From Dioscorea cayenensis subsp. rotundata (Eukaryota; Streptophyta; Magnoliopsida; Dioscoreales; Dioscoreaceae), in the NCBI RefSeq assembly GCF_009730915.1, contig NC_052471.1, forward strand, positions 28,926,185 through 28,990,184: 64,000 nucleotides of DNA, written 5' to 3'. This document shows positions 11,815 through 21,367 of the stretch, in pieces. A program made the position numbers and the translations under genes. The notes under the pieces were generated by a model that was not told the DNA's origin, ran no database searches, and was given only the letters and a program-made list of their open reading frames with translations. How positions within the stretch are numbered: position 1 is the stretch's first letter; each line of letters opens with the position of its first letter.

Positions 11815-12373
11815 CTAATCAAGATTGGTGTGGAGAGCACGAAGTTGGGCCAGGCTTTGGTCCAAAAGCTCACCAAGCCTCAACACAAGCATCTCAAACA
11901 ACACAAACAAAGCCACTTCATATAAACTCCCCATTAGTAACCTCACCGCAGTCGGAGCACCCGATTCACCCTCCTCTTCATCATCATCCATCATCCTCAC
12001 CGGGAGATACGCGATGGCGTCGGTGTACCAGCAAGCCTCGCTCTCAGATTCCGGTCTGGCTGTGATGAGAACAACTCGGGCTCTAACGGATCTGGCCACG
12101 TGGCAAATGGCGTCGACAAGGGAGAAGCCACTAGGGCCGGCGAAGGCGATGAGGAGGCTGTCGGGGGAGGCGGGAGTGGTTGTGATGTCGTTGATGGATT
12201 GAGCGGAGAGGCGGAGATGGTAGAGGCACATTCAGATGGAGTGGAGCATGAGGCCCTCACAGTCGATGCCATGGACAAATATCCGGGCGGAGGATGAGAA
12301 GGAGGAAGTGAGGGAGATCTCAGAGAGGAGGATGTTGATGGCTGTGGAAAGAAGGAGGCCCTTAGTAATATAA
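11815..12373 (-). pseudogene. SIS-domain sugar isomerase fragment (HxlB-like), captured
   Basis: Read on the minus strand, the segment encodes a sugar-isomerase (SIS) domain resembling plant SIS proteins related to bacterial 6-phospho-3-hexuloisomerase: ARIFVHGIDCEGLMLHSI, then a stop, then LIAFAGPSGFSLVDAICHVA, VRARVVLITARPE and a C-terminal MGSLYEVALFVLFEMLV... helix ending HTNLD. An in-frame TGA (12232-12234) sits where the family has a residue before MCLYHL, a likely CGA-to-TGA change. From the ATG just after it an open 138-codon frame remains. The fragment is far more GC-rich than its surroundings and lies inside a Harbinger-like element, so it is best explained as captured host-gene sequence. 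No intact parent is in this window. Confidence 0.75.
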
Positions 12374-12973
12374 AGGAGGCAATGGCTACGCAATTTACTG
12401 CTTAGAAGATTTCATGCTTCTCAAAAAGATTCCCGCCCCAAAAAGTAAAGGAAAAAAAAAAAAAATTAGGTTCCACCTCTTTGTAAAATTCCTATGGAAT
12501 CATATGATTCCATAGGAATTTTATACTGTAAAAAGAATGTCCAAACAGTTATTATTGTAATTTTCTACATAATATCAAATTCCATAGAAAATACCATAAT
12601 TCCTATGGATTTTGGTGGTACCCAAACAGACCCTTAGTAGTGTCTGTTTCCAGTTAAAAATGAGTTTTAACTGATGGCTGCCACATTTGCCTTAGTAGAT
12701 GGGGCAAGTGTGACAATTCCAATTCCGCCCCGGCCCATCACACTCTTAAAAAAAACAAAAATGGCTAATCTGGGCATATTGGGTTGGAAACTATAAGTTA
12801 ACTTGGGTTTTGTCATCAAAAATTTTTTTTTTTTTTTGGAAAAAAAAAGGTGGATAAACCACTAATAATGGAGGAAATAACGATAAAAAAGAGAAATAAA
12901 ACACATACAAACTAATGGAGTGACAATACAATAGAAGTTAAAGTAAAAAATTATGGGTGCATTTGGTTCGTGG

Positions 12974-13588
12974 CAGGGGCGGAACCAAGGGAGGGCTAAC
13001 AGGGGATGAAGCCTCCCTTGGTGCCGGAGACACTACTTTTCAGGTACTATAAGATTTGACGGTATCAATTTTGCTATACTTAAACTAATGTAAATAGACT
13101 ATTTTGAAACTTAAAAGTGCATAATGTTGTTGTGCCTGAGTGGTTAGTGGGTTTGTTTTTATAAAGCATGTGACTTTTTAACCCACCCAAGTTCAAATCC
13201 TCTTTGGTGCATGTTTTTTTGACATTTTATATTTTAATTTAAAAATTACTAGGATATAAAAATTTTAGTAATTTAAAAAAAAATTGAAATTGATCCTGAG
13301 GTATAGCAAATATATTATAACATATATACACATTTTTAAAAGATACAACAAACTTGAGATGTATTTTTTATTAGCTGAATTATTGAAAATATTATATATT
13401 TATTATAAATAATAACAAAATTTTAAATTATACTCTATGTGTTTTTTAATGTGTATTCGAAATTTTATTATATTAATACATTAGTCTTCATTTAAAATAA
13501 TTATTTTGTTGTATTATTATTTTTTATTTTTTTATGTTTTACTTTTAGGCTTCAGCCCCCCTATCATTGAGACTTAGTTTCGTCACTG
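12974..13588. mobile_element. hAT-type MITE, 615 bp, perfect 8-bp duplication
   Basis: The element runs from CAGGGGCGGAACCAAG to, on the minus strand, CAGTGACGAAACTAAG, the CAGNGGCGGANCCA-type termini of plant hAT elements. The 8-mer GTTCGTGG is present exactly on both sides (12966-12973 and 13589-13596). It carries no transposase. Its left third contains a tRNA-like stretch described separately. Confidence 0.85.
13118..13206 (+). other. Degenerate tRNA-like segment inside the MITE
   Basis: The sequence has an A-box-like GCCTGAGTGGTTAGTGGG and, about 50 bases on, a B-box-like AAGTTCAAATCC, in the order and spacing of a tRNA with a long variable arm (Ser/Leu type). The acceptor and anticodon stems do not fold convincingly, so it is not called as a functional tRNA. 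Confidence 0.35.
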
Positions 13589-13596
13589 GTTCGTGG

Positions 13597-14240
13597 AATG
13601 AGAATGAGAGTAATGGGAATGAAAATAAAGAGACAGTAAAGATAATAAAAACTATGGGAGAGATGTATCCTTTAACTTAATAAATAATATTTATATACAA
13701 AACAATGAGTATGTGTACTGACTTTATGATTACTATAATTTTTTATTTATAAGCTATAATTAAATATTAGTACTTTAATGAGTAATTTGAATTAAATAAA
13801 CATCATTATTGATTTTAATTAAGATATTTAACTACTTTAAATAAATTTTTTTGCGATTGAATATTCAAGTATTATTATTCATTTTAACTAATATACTTAA
13901 AATATTTAATTATAATAATTAATCATTTAGATTAATGGTTTGTATTTAATTAAGTACATGAGTGAGTAAAAAAGTAATATTATTTTAATTATTATGATTA
14001 AATATCAAAATTAAGTAATTCATTTTAATTATTAATCATTATAATTATTATATTATTTATTTATTGAATATTCAAGTATTATTATTCATTTTAATTAATA
14101 TAACTAAATATTTAATTGTTATAATTAAATATTTTATTTTTTCATTAATTATTTAGATTAATGGTTAGTATTTAATTAAGGCTATCAAGTGCATCACCAA
14201 GGGTAAAAAAAATTATTTCATGCCCATTGATTCATGGCCT
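13597..14240. other. AT-rich intergenic
   Basis: Extremely AT-rich, with repeated variants of TTAATTAT / AATATTCAAGTATTATTATT (for example near 13855 and 14065), suggesting a decayed local duplication. It lies between two hAT-family insertions and may be the body of an older element that both interrupt. No gene seen. Confidence 0.4.
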
Positions 14241-14248
14241 CCAAGGGG

Positions 14249-17200
14249 AAGGGTGGACATGGGCCGGGTGATCTATGGGCTGGCCTGAGCCCAGCACAAA
14301 AAAAAAGGGCATGGGTTCGAAAGTTGGCCCAAAAAGCCGGGTTGGGCTCAAATGTTTTGGCTCGATTAAATTTTGGGTTTAGTTTGGGTCAGATGAATTT
14401 TAGCCCGACCCAAATAAATAAATAATATTTATAATATGATATATATATATATAATAGGTTTGAAAATAGTCAAAATTAGGCAGCTTTTTAGCCTCTGATT
14501 TTGATTTTTTTTAATATATAAAATGTATAGGAATGTGTACATGTTTTCATCTAATTTTGTGTTTGTTTTTCTGTTTGAGGGCTGACATTCAAACAAAGAA
14601 AAAAAAGAGGAGTTCTCCTCCTGCTTTAAGCAACCAACCAACCATTCCATCTCTGGTGAAGATCCAGCCATCTAAGTAATATATTCTTAGACTTTTTTTT
14701 TCTTCTTCTTCTGATGTGCAGTAGTGTTTTGTCTCATTTTAATCAAGTTATCTAAATATGATTGTGCAGGCATTCTTTTGGAATCTTGAATTCACACTTC
14801 ATGAGCTTTATCTAGGTTTCATTATCAAGCTTCTCTCCTGCTTGAAGCAACCATTGTGTTCATTTGATTTTTCACTTCATCCATTTCATCTCCTGTGGCG
14901 GTCTAGCCATCCAAGTAATATATTCACTCTTATACTTCATCCTTTAAATTTTATTTATAAAATTATTTTTTTATTACACCACATGAATTTTATTTTATTT
15001 CTATTTGATTTTTTTAATTTTATTTGTAAATTATTTTTTAAATAGATATGGAAAGTCAATCAAGTACACCAATAAATCTAGATGATGAAAATGTTGAGCC
15101 TGAATCAAAGTGTAGTTGATCCGATGTGTGGAAGAATTTTGACAAATTACCACCAATTGAAGCAAATTCACAAAGAGCTCAATGCAAATATTGTAAGAAG
15201 GCATATTCTTGCAAAAGTACAGGAGGAACATCTCATTTGGGGAGACACTTAGTTAAATGTCCGAAACATGTTTGTCGTGACATTAGACAATACACAATTT
15301 CTCATCAAACAACCAATAGTATGTCATTCTCAAATTATAAAATTGATGTTGAGATCATTCGTAGGGAAATTTCTATGATGATTGTTGTTGATGAACAACC
15401 TTTCATGATGGTTGAGAATATTGGATTTAGGCGTGTGATGGCAGCTGCATATCCTGAATTTAAAATGATGAGTAGAAAAACAATCAAAAGAGATATTGTG
15501 TTCCTACATAAGCGGGAAAGGCAGAATTTGAAAGACATATTGATTGAGTGCCCTAGTAGAATATGCTTAACACCAGACACATGGAAATCTATCACTGAGG
15601 ATCACTATATTTGTGTCACGGTGCATTTTATTGATCATGAATGGTTGTTGCACAAGAGGGTTATCCATTTTAAACTCATTCCACCTCCATATGACAGCTT
15701 TTCTATTGAAGATGAAATTAATACTAGTGTTTCTCAATGGAACATTCAACATAAACTATTCAGTATCACTTTGGATAATCTCAGTATGAACGACTGTGTT
15801 GTTTCACTGCTTAAGAGTCGTCTTAACCAGCAGGGTTTTCTTCTTGTGATGGTGAATTCTTTTCATATACGATGTTGTGCTCACATATTAAATTTGGTTA
15901 TGCAATCAACATTTAATCTTATTATGTTGACCATTGGCAAGTTGCGGCTTGGTGTAAAATATGTGAAGCAATCCACTCATAGAAGAAAGAAATTTATGAT
16001 ATTGCAAAGAAGTTAAATTTGGACATTAGAAAGAAATTGTGCCTTGATTGTCCAACCAGATGGAACTCCATCTATGACATGCTTGTTGTGGCACTTCATT
16101 ACAAAGCTGCTTTCTTGTATTTCGGTGAAAGAGATAGTAATTTTATATATAGATTAACTGATCAAGAGTGGAATGATGTTGTTGCTTTGTGCAATTTTTT
16201 GAAGTCTTGTTATGTGGTGACATGTGTATTTTTTGATGTCAAATATCCTACTTCTAATATATATTTTAAAGGTGTGTGGCAAATTCATCGTAAATTGCTA
16301 AATGTGGTCAATGCACCAGAAAGCTTCTTGACATTTATGGTTAAAGAAATGCAGAGGAAGTTTGACAAATATTAGTCTGAATATAGCTTGATTTTATCTT
16401 GTGCTGTGATTTTGGATCCTCGCTATAAAGTCAAATTTGTTGAATTTTGTTATACTAGAGTGTATGGGATAGAATCTAGAAGATACACTTCAAATGTGTT
16501 TGCTACTCTTTATAAATGCTTTGAAGCTTATAAAAAAGATCGAGCATCTTTTTCGCAATATACTATGAGTTCCAAAACCAATTTGACTGTGAATGATGAT
16601 GATTATGATGAAATGCAAGAGTTAGATGCATTTGAAGGTCATATTAGTAGAGTTCAAATGCAAAAATCAGAGTTGGATCTTTATTTGGAAGAACCATGTT
16701 TGGATCGAAATGTGGAGTTGGATGTTTAGATTTTTGGAAGTCTAGTTCAATCAGATTCCCAGACCTCTCAAGCATGGCTCGTGATATTTTAACCATTCCA
16801 ATATCCATTATTGCCTCAGAGAGCACATTTAGCACAGGGCGACGAGTGATTAGTCCTTATCGAGCTTCATTAAGTTCAAAGACTATACAAGCTATAGTGT
16901 GTCTTTGAGATTGGTTGTGAGCATCCTTCAAACCAAGTAAGTTAATTATGTTTTAAAAATTTATGTTAGTATGTTTTAACTAATTATTTTGAAATATTGA
17001 ATTATGGTTCTAATTAATAATTTAAAGGGAAATCTGATGGGATGGTTGGTGTTGAAGAAGATGATTTATCTTTAAGTTCAGATTCTGTGGATGACTTTTC
17101 AATATAGGTATTTCCTTTAGCTATTTTAAATTTTAGGCCATTTTTTAATATATGTTTATATTAACATTTTGTTTAATGGTGCTTTGCATAGGTTATTACC

Positions 17201-17800
17201 TTCTTTAACCTATTTGATGGGGATCAAGAATTAAATCTCTTGGTGGTTTTACTTATGTTATGTTTGCTTCTTATGGGACAATTGTTGAACAGGGAAATAC
17301 TACTTATGTAATATTTGCTTCTTATAAAACTCTTGTGGAACTATTGTACTACTTATGAAACTCTTGTTGAACCATTGTACTACTTATGTAATATTTGCTA
17401 CTTATGAAACTCATGCTGAACCCTTGTACTACTTATTAATATTTGTACTTGATGTAATATTTGTTGATAATATTACTACTTATTTATAAAAAATTTATTT
17501 GAACCATTTATAATACTTGTGTTGTATTTTTTTTTTTAATTGTTTGACAAAAATTAAGGGGTTGTAGTAGTTATTTTATTTAGTTATTTCAACTATTTCC
17601 AAAAAAAATTATTTATTTCTTGAGTTGGGTTGGGTTGGTTTGGGCTAGGCTTGGGCCTAATGACAATCAAATCGGCCTGGTTTGGACCAAAACAATTAGG
17701 CCTGAATATGACCCGACTCAGCCCAACCCGAATATATGGGTTGTATTTTTGAGTCTAGCCCAGCCCAGACCCGACCTAGCCCGGCCCATGTCTACCCCTA
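14249..17800 (+). mobile_element. hAT transposon, 3.55 kb, with dead transposase
   Basis: The terminal inverted repeats share GACATGGGCCGGG: left AAGGGTGGACATGGGCCGGG, right (minus strand) AGGGGTAGACATGGGCCGGG. The 8-mers immediately outside are CCAAGGGG (14241-14248) and CCATGGGG (17801-17808), a target duplication with one mismatch. GC-rich sub-terminal tracts surround an AT-rich interior encoding a BED-type hAT transposase with several disabling changes. Size, duplication length and encoded protein all agree with the hAT superfamily. Confidence 0.9.
15048..16908 (+). pseudogene. hAT transposase (BED zinc finger, RICESLEEPER/ZBED-like), broken
   Basis: From the ATG at 15048 the frame reads MESQSSTPINLDDENVEPES..., then a TGA at 15117-15119; the same frame continues with SDVWKNFDKLPP and a BED-type finger (CKYC...HLGRHLVKC). 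The catalytic core follows (LTPDTWKS, LDNLSMND near the expected first Asp, RCCAHILNLV). A frameshift near 16010 is needed to continue into LDCPTRWNSIYDML; a TAG at 16373-16375 and another frameshift near 16728 interrupt the C-terminal part, which ends with the hAT dimerisation region (IPISIIASESTFSTGRRVIS). With two stops and two frameshifts the protein cannot be made intact. Confidence 0.88.
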
Positions 17801-18275
17801 CCATGGGGTAATGAGGTGGGCCCCATATGTATGAATGATTACTTAGGATGTATACCAAACATGGGGATGAAAAGAATAAAGCTACTCTTGACAAAATCCT
17901 CACACAAATGACGTGGATGCCCATGTGGCATCCATCTCATTCTCATCTTATCGTTTATTTTCAATATGATTTTTTTTAATTATTAAAATGACATTTTCAA
18001 TATGATTTTTTTTAATTATTAAAATGACCCAATGTGAAATTTATTCATCAATATGAGTTTGAAAATATCCCATTATGCCATATCATCACCTAAGTGATGA
18101 GTTGGCTATTTAGAAATATTAAGATATTATCTTTTTTACATTCACACCATTCTTTTTTGAAACATTTCAAAGATAAGAAATTTTTTAAAACATACTTGGT
18201 ATACCATTAATTCATGCCATTTATAGCTTTAAATCTACAATAAATAAATCGATTATCTATCCAATATTAAAAAAA

Positions 18276-18328
18276 TTAATAATGATAATAATAATAATAA
18301 TAATAACAACAACAATGACAACAACAGC

Positions 18329-18400
<72 letters not shown>
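18276..18400. repeat. (AAT)n microsatellite
   Basis: A long AAT/ATA trinucleotide tract with a few ACA/AGC interruptions near 18306-18330, inside the long-TIR element. Tracts of this sort are common here and probably vary in length between individuals. Confidence 0.9.
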
Positions 18401-18490
18401 CACATCGAAATATATTTTAAAAAAATAAAAACAAATAGTTTTCAACAATTTAAACAACAAATACATTTTAAAAAACATAAAAATAATTCA

Positions 18491-19006
18491 CATTTTAATA
18501 ATAATAACAATGATAATAATAACATATTTTCTAAATTAAATATGATTGAAAAAAATTAACTTTTGAAAATAAATTAATAACTTAAAAATAGTTTAAAAAT
18601 AAAAGAATGTCTCATTTTTGTAATTTTCCAAAAAAGAAGTGTGTGAATGTAAAAAAAGATAATATCGTAATATTTCTAAATAGTCAACTCATCACCTAGG
18701 TGATGATATGGTATGATGTGATGTTTTCAAATCAATGTTGGTGAATAAACATTTTAATAATAATAACAATGATAATAATAACATATTTTCTAAATTAAAT
18801 ATGATTGAAAAAATTAACTTTTGAAAATAAATTAATAACTTAAAAATAGTTTAAAAATAAAAGAATGTCTCATTTTTGTAATTTTCCAAAAAATTAGTGT
18901 GTGAATGTAAAAAAAGATAATATCGTAATATTTCTAAATAGTCAACTCATCACCTAGGTGATGATATGGTATGATGTGGCGTTTTCAAATCAATGTTGGT
19001 GAATAA
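18491..19006. repeat. Tandem duplication, ~258-bp unit
   Basis: Two near-identical head-to-tail copies, the first starting at 18491 and the second at 18750, both beginning CATTTTAATAATAATAAC and ending GTTGGTGAATAAA. The two differ by only a few bases, so the duplication looks recent relative to the surrounding element. Confidence 0.85.
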
Positions 19007-19137
19007 ATTTCACATGAGATCATTTTGATAATTAATGGCATGATGTGATGTTTTCAAACTCATATTGGTGAATAAATTTCACATAGGATTATTTTGATAA
19101 TTAAACAAAAACGAAAAAATCATATTAGAAAAAACCC

Positions 19138-19184
<47 letters not shown>
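19138..19184. repeat. (TTA)n microsatellite
   Basis: About 15 uninterrupted TTA/ATT trinucleotide repeats just outside the long-TIR element. Confidence 0.9.
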
Positions 19185-19489
19185 TTGTTTTTCACATCCT
19201 CAACAATCTTCATTGCACCAATTAAGGTCCCACTCAAACCTTTCCTTATAAATCCCACTTAATACAAAATCGTGATCACATTTCTTTGTCTCAACTATTT
19301 TTTTTTTTTCTTTTTTTTTCACAGGTCAGCTTTGAAATGGTTTGTTGGCACATAAATTACCACAATTACAACTCTAGGAGCAACTGGACTAAAGCATTCC
19401 ACAAAGGCAATAAATATTTAGCTTGATACATAATACATGAATTGGGGTCTCAGCACTTGATGTTTTATGCATATAAGAAATGCAAAATT

Positions 19490-20075
19490 GATTAATGTGT
19501 GATGTTCTTAGGAAGATTTCTGATGATGTTACTCTTTATTCTGATCTTATAGCGCATGGCTTAGCTCTTATGTTGCTGTATACAACTGCTACTCTATGGA
19601 AAAATTTGATAGTATCAGAGTATCCCATTCATTCTAGAACATCCCAAGTGAATCAAGAATGCTGGCAGCTTGCAATTGACTTTGCTATCTTATTCATCTT
19701 GATGGACATTAGATCATCCAATGTGGGCTCCTCCTTCGTAATCGGGCACTTCCCATCAGGGGCGGACCCACATAGTTGGCAGTCCGGGTGTTAACCCGGG
19801 CTGGCCGGTTGAAAAATTTTGGAAGAATTCCGCCTAGCGAGGTTTAAACCTGAGCTAAAGAAAGAGAAGCTTAGAATTGAGCCATGGATGGACTGAGGAA
19901 AGACTGTGGTTGGGCTGAGAAGTTCGATAGGGACCAAATTCCTGGGTTCACCACTGCATTCCATACTTCTTAATGTGTTGCTTGACCAACCGCCTGCTAA
20001 ATAGCAACCCAAACTTCTTTGAAACCACCAGATCATCCAGCACCTTGTTGGACGGCGAGCATATTGTTATGGCTA
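19490..20075 (-). pseudogene. Prp19/MAC3 (PUB59/60-like) pseudogene, split by a MITE
   Basis: Read on the minus strand from about 20075, the segment encodes the N-terminal U-box of the splicing-associated E3 ligase Prp19: ICSPSNKVLDDLVVSKK, FGLLFSRRLVKQHIKKYG, then, after the 200-bp insertion at 19757-19956, KCPITKEEPTLDDLMSIKMN. A frame change leads to the family's linker and coiled-coil region: QAASILDSLGMF, stop, NEWDTLILSNFSIE, stop, QLYTAT, stop, ELSHAL. Several stops, at least one frameshift and loss of everything after the coiled coil (no WD40 repeats) show it is dead. The U-box and coiled coil are contiguous without introns, which would fit a retrocopy, but no poly-A tract is preserved. 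Prp19 is normally a core NineTeen-complex protein. Confidence 0.85.
19757..19956. mobile_element. 200-bp hAT-type MITE inside the Prp19 pseudogene
   Basis: Termini are CAGGGGCGGACCCA and, on the minus strand, CAGTGGTGAACCCA, the same class as the elements at 12974 and 59780. The flanking 8-mers are CTTCCCAT (19749-19756) and CATTCCAT (19957-19964). Removing the element plus one duplication rejoins the Prp19 U-box frame exactly (KKYG-KCPITK), which confirms the boundaries. Confidence 0.88.
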
Positions 20076-20831
20076 ACGTGCTAGGGTCTCGGCCCTGGCG
20101 TGGTAGTGGTGAAGGAGACGACTTACAAGCGGCTTCAATATTTTCGACGATCGACGGCAATGGCAACGGCGGCAACAACAATGACTAATATGGCAGCAGG
20201 CAGCAACGACAACAATGGCAGGCAGCGACTTTTCTTTTTCTTTTTTTATTTTTATAAATGTTTACACTTCTTCTCCAAAATTTTTTTTTTTCTCTTACTG
20301 GTTTTTCTTCTTATCTTCTCTCACCGATCCCACTTCTTTGCTGGTTCTTCCTCTCCTTTAAAAGCCTTTCAAACTTCGTTGTGGTTGATCCTGAGGCGTG
20401 GGCAGTCGTGTTAAATGTTAATCATAGGGCATGGGCAATTGTGTTGCTCGTGGGGGACCATAATCAACACCCACACGTCCCACGCTTTTATTTATTTAAT
20501 TATTTATATTTAGTTTATTATTTTATTAATATTATTTTAATATATTATTTTATTTATTTATTTTTTATCTGATTTTTTTATATATTATTTTTATCTGACT
20601 TTTTTTATATTATTTTTATTTGATTTGGATTTTTTTTATTATTTTTTTGTTTTATTTTAAGGTTATACACTTTCCCAAAGCGGTAAAAGATTTTTTTGTG
20701 ATTTTTTAATATATTCTTTATATGATTTGGATATTTTTATTATTATATTTTTTGTTTTATTTTATTTTTATCTGTTTTTTCTATGTTATTCTGATTTGAT
20801 TATTTTTTATTTTGCTCCGTGCAACACAAGC

Positions 20832-20864
<33 letters not shown>

Positions 20865-21362
20865 TATTTTATTATTTTATAATAATAATTATTTATTTAT
20901 TTATTTTAAAAAGTTTTTGTCTCGTAATTTGTATCGCCTTGAGATTTGAGCTCTTGAGTGATTCTTAAATTTGCTTATTTTAAATTATCTCGAGATATGT
21001 GCTTTTGAATATTGAGATTTGTGTATTTTAGATCGGCGATTTGCGATTTTAATATTTTAGATCGCTTCAATGCTTTTGGCTGATTTTTGAAATTTGAATA
21101 TTTTAAATCACCTCGAGCTCTATACTCTAGGCAATTTTAAAAAATATTCAAATATTATCAAATTTGTTTATCTTAATTATATATTATCTTAACTCGATTA
21201 TGATTTAGTTATATGTAATTGAGATTAACATATTTTAAAATTTTAATTTGATTTGAATTAGTACACGTATTTGATATATGTATATATTTTATTATAATAA
21301 TTAATTAATTAATTAATTAAAATTTTTATATAAACAATGACTTGACGGGAAGTGAATCAAAA
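20076..21362. other. T-rich/AT-rich intergenic
   Basis: After a GC-rich stretch upstream of the Prp19 fragment (to about 20230), the sequence is strongly T-rich with TTTTATTTTT repeats and an (AT)n run at about 20832-20860. Open frames here come from low complexity; no gene or element end is recognised. Confidence 0.5.
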
Positions 21363-21367
21363 GTTGA

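Larger units (their letters stand above)
10563..12633. mobile_element. PIF/Harbinger-like element carrying a gene fragment
   Basis: The element interrupts the reversed LTR: LTR-homologous sequence stops at 10562 and resumes at 12634. The 3-mer TTA flanks both sides (10560-10562, 12634-12636), and the ends are imperfect inverted repeats (GGTCTATTTGGATAC and, on the minus strand, GGGTCTGTTTGGGTACC), continued inward by ATTCCATAGGA-type inverted sequence. TTA duplication and these termini fit PIF/Harbinger. There is no transposase; the interior holds an (AAT)n run (about 10857-10905), a segment with GC-rich ends (10951-11724) and a sugar-isomerase gene fragment (11815-12373). Confidence 0.75.
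8186..12715 (-). mobile_element. Solo LTR (long-LTR retrotransposon), reversed, with nested insertion
   Basis: Reverse-oriented copy of the same repeat found at 21368-24136 and 60796-63850. On the minus strand it starts TGTCACA and ends with TATTACA (plus strand: TGTAATACTCC ... TGTGACA). The 5-mer ATTCC flanks both ends exactly (8181-8185 and 12716-12720), the target duplication expected of LTR-element integration. No gag-pol, primer-binding site or second LTR is present, so this is a solo LTR left by LTR-LTR recombination. Its 4.5-kb span is inflated by a 2.07-kb Harbinger-like insertion at 10563-12633; without it the LTR is about 2.46 kb. The TG...CA ends and long LTR suggest a Gypsy-type element; the lineage is inference. 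Confidence 0.85.
17957..19133. mobile_element. Long-TIR foldback element with internal duplications
   Basis: The first and last roughly 170 bp are inverted relatives: left GTGAAATTTATTCATCAATA..., right (minus strand) GTGAAATTTATTCACCAATA..., both including a TCATCACCTAGGTGATGA-like palindrome and TTAGAAATATTA. Local duplications are stacked on this: a 36-bp unit twice at the left edge (17957-18028), a unit of about 258 bp twice (18491-18749 and 18750-19006), and a duplicated right-end block around 19007-19110. No coding capacity. The exact outer boundaries and target duplication are uncertain. Confidence 0.6.

Noticed and set aside
11748-12297. Several overlapping plus-strand open frames
   Set aside because: They are shadows of the GC-rich minus-strand SIS fragment, which alone shows a conserved domain.
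19495-19794. 99-codon plus-strand open frame
   Set aside because: It is antisense to the Prp19 pseudogene; the conserved residues lie on the minus strand.
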